18,888 nucleotides of DNA from CAYMLL01 sp964390645. GTDB lineage: Bacteria > Planctomycetota > UBA8108. Positions within the stretch are counted from its first letter, which is position 1; each line of letters begins with the position of its first letter. The DNA lies in NCBI GenBank assembly GCA_964390645.1, contig CAYMLL010000141.1, positions 1 through 18,888 on the forward strand, read 5' to 3'. The translations under genes were made by a program, and so were the position numbers. The notes beneath the pieces were generated by a model. That model was not told where the DNA came from. It searched no databases and was given only the letters and a program-made list of their open reading frames with translations. Below are positions 1 through 6,244 of this stretch, piece after piece.

Positions 1-57
1 CTCGCGCTGCTTCGGCGCTGGCTTCCCATGCTTGTCGGTTCCTGCGAGCACGCTCAT
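1..57 (-). CDS. Start of a minus-strand gene cut by the window edge, unknown product
   Basis: On the minus strand an ATG at 57-55 is preceded by a purine-rich AGGGGAG (58-64), and the frame stays open for all 19 codons to the window edge. It reads MSVLAGTDKHGKPAPKQRE, a hydrophilic lysine-rich start without a signal peptide. It lies 85 bp downstream of the spermidine dehydrogenase gene on the same strand, so it may be co-transcribed with it. The Shine-Dalgarno stretch is very close to the ATG and also falls inside an inverted repeat (61-69 with 118-126). With 19 codons no family can be recognised, and a chance open frame is possible. Confidence 0.4.
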   Translation of the reverse strand, partial: MSVLAGTDKHGKPAPKQRE

Positions 58-60
58 CTC

Positions 61-126
61 CCCTGGAGCGCCCAGTATGCCACGAATTTGGGCCGGGGTG
101 AAAGGGGGCCAGGCGAGGCTCCAGGG
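61..126 (-). other. Inverted repeat covering the presumed ribosome binding site
   Basis: CCCTGGAGC at 61-69 is the exact reverse complement of GCTCCAGGG at 118-126 (9 bp). Directly inside it GCCCA (70-74) pairs with TGGGC (89-93), so the two helices could stack. The structure fills most of the gap between the stop of the dehydrogenase gene (143) and the next minus-strand ATG (57), and it covers the G-rich bases just upstream of that ATG. No U-run follows on the minus strand, so it is not a classical intrinsic terminator. A role in translation control or read-through is inference. Confidence 0.35.
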
Positions 127-142
127 CCGCCGCCCAGGCCAG

Positions 143-2017
143 CTATGCGAGTTCCTTCACCGCGCGCGCGGCCGCTTCGACGGCATCCTGGAGTGAGGCC
201 CGCCCTTGCGCATCTGCGTTGGCGATGCTGATGCGCCCCATTGGTTTTCGACCGAGTTCATGGGGAGCCTGCCCCTCTTCCCACTCGGGGTCGAAGAGTT
301 GGGTGTAGCCGTACGTGTAGCCATGGGACCACCGATTCACCGTAATTGCGGCGATATCGCGTTCGGCGTTGAAGCCGTTCGCGTCAAACATGGCGGTCAG
401 TTGTTTCTTGACCGCCTCTTCGTACTCGGCGAATGGCATCCTGTAGAGGCGGTGTCGGCCCAGGCGATACAGGTCGCGTGCAGTTTCCTGGCCGCTTCTG
501 GAAGGCGTGGGAGTATGGGCCATCCACATAACGAGAGGCTCGCTGCCCTTGCCGCTTTGAACGTAGTTGCCCAGGCTTACTGGAGGCGACTTGGTGACCA
601 TGGAATAAAAGCTGCCCGGGCAGTGATATTGCGCCGGGCCCGATGCGTTGACCGCAGCCCCGCTGCGGAGCAGGACGTTGGTCATGACAAGGGGAATCTT
701 GACGCCGTATTTCAGGTTTTCCTTCTGCGCTTCGGGGAGTTCGGGGCAAAGGTGCGGGATCAGGCTGTTGTAGCAGGCGAGGATGCTTTTCTTGGCGCGC
801 ACCTTGTAGGCTTTCCCGTTCTGTACGTACGAGACCTCTACGGATTTATCCGCGTTCTTTACGTTGACCACGGTGCTGTTCAGGCGCAGCCGCACCGGAG
901 ACCCTGCTCGATCGAGCTGGCTGTAGTCGAAGGGCGCATTGATCACGTCCTCCATCGAGTTCCCGGGCGCGGTGCCGGGAATCAAGTTCCGAACCATCAT
1001 GCGGGTGATGGTGGCATTGCCGTCGGGGAGGACGGGGAAGTGCATGTATTTCTTGGCCATTCCCCACAAGCTGTTCCCCAACTTCCCGGTTACGCCGATG
1101 CTGCGCATGCCCGGGTAGCCGAGCAAAAAACTTTCCGCCGTGGAGGCGCAGTCGGGCCCGAAGCCCATGTAGACCTTGTGGTAGGGGTCGAAGAGCGTGA
1201 TGGTGGCTGGGTCGAGGCCCACTCGGCTCCTCAGGAATTCATCGTACGGCGTGCTTTGGACATAATCCATTGTTTCCATGAGCGAGAGATCGCCCAGTAG
1301 ATCCTTCTCACCTTCGGCAAGGGCAATCAAACGTTGCTGTTGATCAGCGGGCAGTCCGAGCGCCCCCACAAGGTCCCGGCATTGGGCGCCGCCGCGCCAT
1401 GCGTCCGCCCAGTCGCCGTGTACGATCTTGCTGCCGCCGTACTGTTCGCCGTTCAGGAAATAGCCTGACTTGGCATCCAGGCTCGAGAGCAGGTAGCCAG
1501 GCTCACTCGCGGCGTCCAACCGCTCCAAGTCGATGCCGATTTCGCCCAGGATGCGCTCAGTGGTGTCGTTGAAGCTGATGGTCTCGAGATTTACGCTGCC
1601 GCCGATGCCCAGCAGCATGCGGCCGCCAACATCGAATTCGTTTCGCTTGGCGTGCCCACCGAAATCGTCGTGATTGTCCAGGATCAGGATCTTTTTGTCT
1701 TCGCCCGCCTGCTGGCGGTACAGGTAGGCCGCCGCGAGGCCGCTCATGCCTCCGCCGACAATGACCAGATCGTAGGTTTCTTCGAGGGAGGCATACTTTT
1801 TCGGCTTCTGTCCATTCCAGGCCAGGGCGTGAGCCACCTCGAAGGAGCCCTTATGGCTGCCCCGCATGCCCGTAAGCGCTGGGGGGTAGTAGCCCTTGGG
1901 GAGTCTTTCCGGAGAAAGGCTACCGGTCTCCATCGCCAGCATGTCCCAGGGAGAGAGTGTTGCCCCTGCCGCCACTGTGAGGGCTGCACCGTTCAAGAAG
2001 TCTCGGCGAGTGATCAT
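143..2017 (-). CDS. spdH: Tat-exported spermidine dehydrogenase-type FAD enzyme
   Basis: This 624-residue flavoprotein resembles Pseudomonas SpdH, which oxidises spermidine to 1,3-diaminopropane and 4-aminobutanal. The N-terminus has a twin-arginine signal (T3-R4-R5-D6-F7-L8 followed by a hydrophobic AALTVAAGA stretch), so it acts in the periplasm. After it comes the family-typical YYPPALTGMRGSHKGSFE block (about 43-60), then the Rossmann FAD motif VGGGMSG (87-93) and the E/D-type strand ending LILDNHDDFGGHAKRNEF (about 111-128). The C-terminal segment GRISIANADAQGRASLQDA closes the FAD site. Length matches the family as I recall it (about 620). I chose the ATG at 2017 rather than 2029 because GGAGAAGG lies just upstream at normal spacing and the Tat motif starts immediately. 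It is divergent from the polyamine transporter/amidohydrolase operon, which supports the substrate call. Other primary or secondary amines remain possible. Confidence 0.72.
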   Translation of the reverse strand: MITRRDFLNGAALTVAAGATLSPWDMLAMETGSLSPERLPKGYYPPALTGMRGSHKGSFEVAHALAWNGQKPKKYASLEETYDLVIVGGGMSGLAAAYLYRQQAGEDKKILILDNHDDFGGHAKRNEFDVGGRMLLGIGGSVNLETISFNDTTERILGEIGIDLERLDAASEPGYLLSSLDAKSGYFLNGEQYGGSKIVHGDWADAWRGGAQCRDLVGALGLPADQQQRLIALAEGEKDLLGDLSLMETMDYVQSTPYDEFLRSRVGLDPATITLFDPYHKVYMGFGPDCASTAESFLLGYPGMRSIGVTGKLGNSLWGMAKKYMHFPVLPDGNATITRMMVRNLIPGTAPGNSMEDVINAPFDYSQLDRAGSPVRLRLNSTVVNVKNADKSVEVSYVQNGKAYKVRAKKSILACYNSLIPHLCPELPEAQKENLKYGVKIPLVMTNVLLRSGAAVNASGPAQYHCPGSFYSMVTKSPPVSLGNYVQSGKGSEPLVMWMAHTPTPSRSGQETARDLYRLGRHRLYRMPFAEYEEAVKKQLTAMFDANGFNAERDIAAITVNRWSHGYTYGYTQLFDPEWEEGQAPHELGRKPMGRISIANADAQGRASLQDAVEAAARAVKELA

Positions 2018-2178
2018 GGCCTTCTCCATTACTCAGCGCATTGGGCGATCAGGATGCGATTCGAGCGGTCCGTATTGGGTCGATGAAATCCAACTTGCCT
2101 TCCGTAATGCTCGCGATGGTTCAGCGGATCGGGCCTTTGCGTTCGCTCATCACGACCCAAGCCCAATGGTTGACACTT

Positions 2179-2233
2179 GAAGTTGAATGCTAAAGCATGT
2201 CATATGACATGTAAAGAATGGGGAGAGGCCAAT
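2179..2233 (+). repeat. 55-bp promoter/operator/leader block, copy 1
   Basis: These 55 bases align without gaps to 11543-11597, with 50 identical positions by eye. The block contains TGC-TAAAGC (possible extended -10, 2188-2196), the palindrome at 2196-2211, and the purine run GGGGAGAGG (2220-2228), a strong Shine-Dalgarno sequence that ends three bases before the ATG at 2232. A TTGACA hexamer sits just outside at 2170-2175. Weaker similarity to copy 2 extends about 25 bp further upstream with one gap. It reads as a complete expression module rather than a mobile element: there are no terminal repeats or target duplications. Confidence 0.75.
2196..2211. promoter_or_regulatory. Perfect 16-bp palindromic operator, site 1
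   Basis: CATGTCATATGACATG is its own reverse complement. The same 16 bases recur at 18426-18441, and a version with only the central bases changed lies at 11560-11575. It overlaps the 3' edge of a promoter-like TTGACA (2170-2175) ... TAAAGC (2191-2196) arrangement, a typical place for a repressor. The 8-bp half-sites with dyad symmetry suit a dimeric helix-turn-helix regulator (TetR, GntR or PadR type); no regulator gene is in the window. It lies in the divergent gap between the spermidine dehydrogenase gene and the transporter operon, so it could control either or both. Confidence 0.72.
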
Positions 2234-2327
2234 GACGGACCGCATCACACGGCGCGATTTCTCGAAAAGGGTGGTGATCGGAGTAGGTCGAGGTTCTTGC
2301 CGCCAGTGGGCGCGATTGGAGGCATGA
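2232..2327 (+). pseudogene. Truncated Tat-signal ORF, likely relic of an exported oxidoreductase
   Basis: An ATG three bases after GGGGAGAGG opens a 31-codon frame beginning MTDRITRRDFSKRVVIGVG. This has a twin-arginine motif (R7-R8-D9-F10) and a short hydrophobic run, very like the start of the dehydrogenase across the gap (MITRRDFLNGAALTVAAG). After residue 19 it loses signal-peptide character and stops at TGA 2325-2327, 75 bp before the transporter gene. Promoter, operator, ribosome site and Tat start are all in order, so a whole exported protein probably once started here and its body was lost. Shifting frame after codon 19 keeps an open reading frame to about 2414 but with no recognisable domain. 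It could instead be a real short ORF that couples translation to the transporter. Confidence 0.5.
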
Positions 2328-2402
2328 TTCGATGGACCTTGAAAGGTATGCACTGAACCTGGTTTTCCGGGTTTGCCCTCTGAATCCGCGCGAAGGGGTT
2401 GA

Positions 2403-3767
2403 ATGCAGGATCTAGGCTTCATTACGGTCATCCCGGCGCTTGCCGTCTTTGTCCTGGCGATCTGGATGCGTCGCTCCATCGAGTCGCTCCTTTGCGGAAC
2501 CATCCTGGGGCTCGCGATCCTCCATGGCCCGAATCTTCTCGGCGAGTTCACCGCTACGACGATCCGAGTGATGACCGATGAAGATCTGGCATGGATCATC
2601 CTCGTTTGCGGTTTCATGGGGAGCATGATCGCGCTTCAGCTGCGGGCGGGCGGCTTCGCCGGTTTCTCGGTTTTTCTCCGGCGTCGTATTCGCTCGGCTC
2701 GAGGCGCACTCATGGGGACATGGGTCTTCGGCCTCCTGCTTTTTGTGGACGATTACATGAATTCACTGGCAGCGGGCACTGCGATGCGTGAGTTGACGGA
2801 CGATCACGGCGTTCCACGCGAAAAGCTGGCCTACGTTGTGGACTCCACGGCTGCGCCGGTCAGTGTGATCATTCCTTTCTCGACATGGAGCGCGTTCTTC
2901 ATTGGGCTCCTGGTCACCAGCGGCCTGGCAGTACAGGGTGAGGGTTTCAGTGTCTACCTGTCGGCCGTGCCCTACATGTTCTACGCCTGGGTTGCGGTTC
3001 TCATGGTGCCCGCAGTGGCCCTGGGGCTTATGCCTTCGTTCGGGCCCATGAAAGCGGCCGACAATCGTGTTGCGAGTGGCGGAGAGACGGTGCCCCCGGG
3101 AGCCGATCGCATGCGGGGAATCAACTCGGGTGCCGAGCCGGGGCCACAGCCCAAGCCCCGCATGTCGCTCTTCATCATCCCCATGCTTGTTCTGGTGCTC
3201 TCGACTTTTTGGTTCGATAAAGATTTTCTCCAGGGGATCTACTTCACGGTGGGTGGCCTGCTGGTTGCCCTGATCGGCTTTCGAATTCTCGATTTCAACG
3301 AGGCCTTCGATACGGTTCTCGAAGGTTTTGCAAGCATGCTGGAGCCGCTGGCAGTTCTGGTTGCCGCCTATCTCTTCAAGGATGTCAACGATGCCCTCGG
3401 TTTGCCTGCTTACGTGGTGGGTGTGATCGAGCCGTTGGTGACCGCCGAGCTACTTCCGGTGACTATATTCGTGAGCATGGCGGCCGTTTCGTTCATGACA
3501 GGTTCGAGCTGGGGCGTTTTTGTCCTCGTTATGCCCATTGTGGCGACGCTGACCCAAAGCCTGGGTGCGGACCCGGCTCTCGTGATTGGGGCCACGATCT
3601 CTGCAAGCACCTTCGGCAGCCACGCTTGTTTCTATTCGGACGCCACGGTGCTGACCGCGAAGGCCACGGGCTGCACTCCCTTGCAGCATGCGCTCACGCA
3701 GTTCCCCTATGCGTTATTGGCTGCGGGTTTGGCGATCGTGGGTTATCTCCTGTTGGCCTTTCTCTAA
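2403..3767 (+). CDS. NhaC-family (Na+/H+ antiporter type) inner-membrane transporter 1
   Basis: This is a 454-residue polytopic membrane protein with about a dozen hydrophobic segments. NhaC-type signatures include FVDDYMNSLAAG (114-125), YVVDSTAAP around D147, GSSWG (367-371) and GSHACFYSDATVL (405-417). These acidic and small-residue re-entrant motifs line the transport path in this ion-transporter superfamily. A hydrophilic central loop (about 216-253) separates the two halves. The start ATG follows GAAGGGG (2392-2398). It is the first complete gene of the plus-strand operon, 20 bp before the acetylpolyamine amidohydrolase gene. Family members are annotated as sodium/proton antiporters, but the flanking polyamine enzymes suggest uptake or exchange of polyamines or acetylpolyamines; that substrate is inference. 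It is a paralogue of the gene at 4806-6170. Confidence 0.8.
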   Translation: MQDLGFITVIPALAVFVLAIWMRRSIESLLCGTILGLAILHGPNLLGEFTATTIRVMTDEDLAWIILVCGFMGSMIALQLRAGGFAGFSVFLRRRIRSARGALMGTWVFGLLLFVDDYMNSLAAGTAMRELTDDHGVPREKLAYVVDSTAAPVSVIIPFSTWSAFFIGLLVTSGLAVQGEGFSVYLSAVPYMFYAWVAVLMVPAVALGLMPSFGPMKAADNRVASGGETVPPGADRMRGINSGAEPGPQPKPRMSLFIIPMLVLVLSTFWFDKDFLQGIYFTVGGLLVALIGFRILDFNEAFDTVLEGFASMLEPLAVLVAAYLFKDVNDALGLPAYVVGVIEPLVTAELLPVTIFVSMAAVSFMTGSSWGVFVLVMPIVATLTQSLGADPALVIGATISASTFGSHACFYSDATVLTAKATGCTPLQHALTQFPYALLAAGLAIVGYLLLAFL

Positions 3768-3787
3768 AAAAATCGGGAAAAGATCGA

Positions 3788-4819
3788 TTGGACATCGTTT
3801 TCAGTGAACGCCACGCTCGCCACGCTGGGCGGGCGGAACTCTACGACGGGGAGCTAGTTCCCTGCTTCGAGAAACCCGAGCGGGCGGAGCTTGTCCTGGA
3901 GCGGGTTCGGGGTTCGGGGATTGGAGAGGTCATCCCCCCCATTGCCCACGGGCTCGAGCCGCTTCAGCGTGTTCATTCCCAGGACTATCTCGATTTCCTC
4001 CGGACGGTGTGGGAAGAATGGGTTGCGATCCGGGGGGATATCGATGCGCTGCCCCTGAATTGGCCTGTACGGGGGTTTTCGCAGCGGGTTCCCGAATCCA
4101 TCGATGGTCGCTTGGGCTTCTATTCGATGGACGCGGCCACTCCGATCACCGGGGGCACATGGGAAGCTGCCACCGCTGCTGCGGACTCGACCCTGACTGC
4201 ACTGGCACGCGTGCAATCCGGCGAACGGGGTGCCTTCGCGCTGGTGCGCCCACCAGGGCATCATGCGGCTCGCGATGTTTTTGGCGGCTATTGCTATCTC
4301 AACAACGCGGCGATCGCCGCCCAGCGATTCGTCGATCAGGTGGGCGAGCGCGTGGCGATCCTCGACGTCGACTACCACCATGGAAACGGAACCCAGTCGA
4401 TCTTCTACGGTCGAGAAGATGTCCTCTTTCAGTCGCTCCACGGCGACCCGAGGCAAGAATTTCCCTATTTCCTCGGATTCGCCGACGAGCGCGGCTCGGA
4501 GGCGGGCTCGGGCTTCAATCGCAACTTCCCACTGCCCTGGGGAACCCAGGCAGAAACCTGGTTTGAAGCTTTGGACGAAGCCTTGCGCGAGATAGAGGCG
4601 TATAGGCCGGGCCTGGTTGTCGTTTCGCTGGGTGTCGACACGTTCAAAGACGACCCTATCTCGCATTTCCTTCTCGAGAGCGACGATTTCAGCCGATTGG
4701 GCGAGCGCATTGCGCGTTTGGGCCTGCCCGTGCTCTTCGTCCTCGAAGGGGGCTACGCCGTCGAGGAGATTGGCATCAACGTCGTCAATGTGCTCGGAGC
4801 CTATGATGCCACTCGCTGA
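3788..4819 (+). CDS. Acetylpolyamine amidohydrolase (histone deacetylase superfamily)
   Basis: This zinc hydrolase releases acetate from acetylated polyamines. From the TTG at 3788 it is 343 residues. With that start the active site falls at H158-H159, zinc ligands D195, H197 and D284, and Tyr Y323, with Y19, Y168 and F225 also in place. These are the residue numbers I recall for the Mycoplana ramosa enzyme, which supports the TTG start, since the nearest in-frame alternatives lie inside the transporter gene. GGGAAAAG lies about 8 bases upstream. The EFPYFLGFADE loop and FPLPWGT segment (about 224-252) are typical of acetylpolyamine enzymes and help narrow the cavity to slender substrates, setting them apart from protein deacetylases. 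No signal peptide is present, so it is cytoplasmic. It sits between the two NhaC-type transporters and overlaps the second one. Confidence 0.85.
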   Translation: MDIVFSERHARHAGRAELYDGELVPCFEKPERAELVLERVRGSGIGEVIPPIAHGLEPLQRVHSQDYLDFLRTVWEEWVAIRGDIDALPLNWPVRGFSQRVPESIDGRLGFYSMDAATPITGGTWEAATAAADSTLTALARVQSGERGAFALVRPPGHHAARDVFGGYCYLNNAAIAAQRFVDQVGERVAILDVDYHHGNGTQSIFYGREDVLFQSLHGDPRQEFPYFLGFADERGSEAGSGFNRNFPLPWGTQAETWFEALDEALREIEAYRPGLVVVSLGVDTFKDDPISHFLLESDDFSRLGERIARLGLPVLFVLEGGYAVEEIGINVVNVLGAYDATR

Positions 4820-6170
4820 GCACGCAGGTTGGATCAGTCTCGTTCCGGCTCTTTCGGTACTTGTGTTGGCGCTCATCACCCGGCGAACCTTCGAAGCGCT
4901 GCTCGGCGGGACGCTGATCGGCTGTGTCCTCACAGACGGCTTCGGTTTCTTTGATGCCTTCGCAAATTCGATGCAGCGAGTCATGCAGCACGAGACAATC
5001 GGCTGGATCGTTCTCGTCGTTGGGCTCTTCGGCTCGCTGATCGCTCTCCTCGTACGCTCAGGGGGAACGAAGGCGTTCGGGGATGCGGTTTCGTCGCGGG
5101 TCAAGAGCGGCTCCGGCGCGCTGCTCGCGGCATGGTTCATGGGGCTCGTGATTTTCTTGGATGACTATTTGAACGCGCTGGCCGTGGGCGGAGCGATGCA
5201 AAGGGTGACGGATCGCTACCGGGTCTCCCGTGAAAAGCTGGCCTACGTTGTCGACTCCACGGCGGCGCCGATCTGCGTGCTGGTGCCCTTGAGCACCTGG
5301 GCGTTCTACGTAGCGGGCCTTCTTGAAGGGGTGGGCGCCGCGCCCGTGGGCAGTGGCCTCGATGTCTATGTAGGCGCTATTCCCTTCATTCTCTATGCGT
5401 GGGTGGCCGTTTTGCTCGTTCCGTTGGTCAGCACCGGCCTCGTGCCCAATCTCGGACCCATGCGCAGGGCCGAGGCGCGGGCTGCGGGCGGAAGCCTTGC
5501 GCCGCCGGATTCGGCGTCCTTCGACGAGGTTTTCCCGGCTGAAGATATTCCGGATTCGCCGCGCGTGGTGAATTTCATTCTCCCTCTGGTGGTGTTGATT
5601 GCATCCACGTGGGTGCTGGAAGACGCGTTGAGAGGGGTCATGATCGCCGTCGCTTTTACGACCGTGAGCCTATTCGCGCAGCGAGTTCTGAACCTGAAGG
5701 AAATCTCTGATGCGTTCTTCAGGGGGTTTCAGTCGATGGTCTACCCATTGGCCATCGTGGTGATGGCCTTCGGGCTTCGTCATGTCAATGAAGATCTGGG
5801 CCTTACCCAGTTCGTGATTGAGAGCCTCAGGCCATTCATGATCGGCGCTTTTCTCCCCGCAGTGATTTTCGTTGCGCTTTCTCTCATTACCTTCTCCACG
5901 GGTTCTTTTTGGGGTGTTTATGCGGTGAGCCTGCCCATTGTCGTTCCCCTGGCCTCGTCAATGGATGTGCCGATGCCTCTGGTTCTGGGCGCCGTGATTT
6001 CGGCAGGGGCTTTCGGTTCCCATGCGTGCTTTTATGGGGATGCATCGGTGCTCGCTTCTTCGAGCAGTGGTTGCAACCTGTTGGCACACGTCAAAACCCA
6101 GCTGCCCTACGCGCTTTTGGCGGCTGCCATTTCGACCCTCGGTTTTCTTGCTCTGGGGATCTTCCTTTGA
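4806..6170 (+). CDS. NhaC-family inner-membrane transporter 2
   Basis: This 454-residue paralogue of the transporter at 2403-3767 has exactly the same length when started at ATG 4806. GGAG at 4796-4799 gives that start six bases of spacing; the adjacent ATG at 4803 would leave only three. The start lies inside the end of the amidohydrolase gene (14-bp overlap), implying translational coupling. Motifs match copy 1: FLDDYLNALAVGGAM, REKLAYVVDSTAAP, STGSFWG and GSHACFYGDASVL. One DNA stretch (5232-5270) differs from copy 1 (2820-2858) at only two of 39 bases, although the proteins differ elsewhere. The two carriers around one deacetylase may handle different substrates or form a heteromer; neither can be told from sequence. 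Confidence 0.8.
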   Translation: MPLAEHAGWISLVPALSVLVLALITRRTFEALLGGTLIGCVLTDGFGFFDAFANSMQRVMQHETIGWIVLVVGLFGSLIALLVRSGGTKAFGDAVSSRVKSGSGALLAAWFMGLVIFLDDYLNALAVGGAMQRVTDRYRVSREKLAYVVDSTAAPICVLVPLSTWAFYVAGLLEGVGAAPVGSGLDVYVGAIPFILYAWVAVLLVPLVSTGLVPNLGPMRRAEARAAGGSLAPPDSASFDEVFPAEDIPDSPRVVNFILPLVVLIASTWVLEDALRGVMIAVAFTTVSLFAQRVLNLKEISDAFFRGFQSMVYPLAIVVMAFGLRHVNEDLGLTQFVIESLRPFMIGAFLPAVIFVALSLITFSTGSFWGVYAVSLPIVVPLASSMDVPMPLVLGAVISAGAFGSHACFYGDASVLASSSSGCNLLAHVKTQLPYALLAAAISTLGFLALGIFL

Positions 6171-6244
6171 TGTCGCAAACCCGCAAGTGATAGCGGCCAC
6201 AATTTCCCGGTGGAGACTGGTCTTTCGAATAAGGAGAGTTGAAG

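Noticed and set aside
206..1300. 364-codon plus-strand open frame
   Set aside because: Entirely antisense to the dehydrogenase gene, with no ribosome site and no family features; a by-product of high GC.
2218..2235. Conserved mini-ORF MGRGQ-stop in both 55-bp blocks (also 11582-11599)
   Set aside because: Both copies keep the reading frame and a stop, but the same bases form the GGGGAGAGG ribosome site and there is no site ahead of the mini-ORF; it is most simply a side effect.
2150..2626. Similar minus-strand peptides (FFTCHMTCFSIQL here, CFTCHLTCFSIQL at 11439-11633)
   Set aside because: They look like a protein family but are only the translation of the two 55-bp regulatory blocks read backwards.
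3626..3787. Longer start of the amidohydrolase
   Set aside because: It would overlap the transporter gene by more than 100 bp and shift the active-site numbering away from the family; the TTG at 3788 fits better.
3854..5140. 428-codon minus-strand open frame
   Set aside because: Antisense to the amidohydrolase and the second transporter, both of which have clear motifs.
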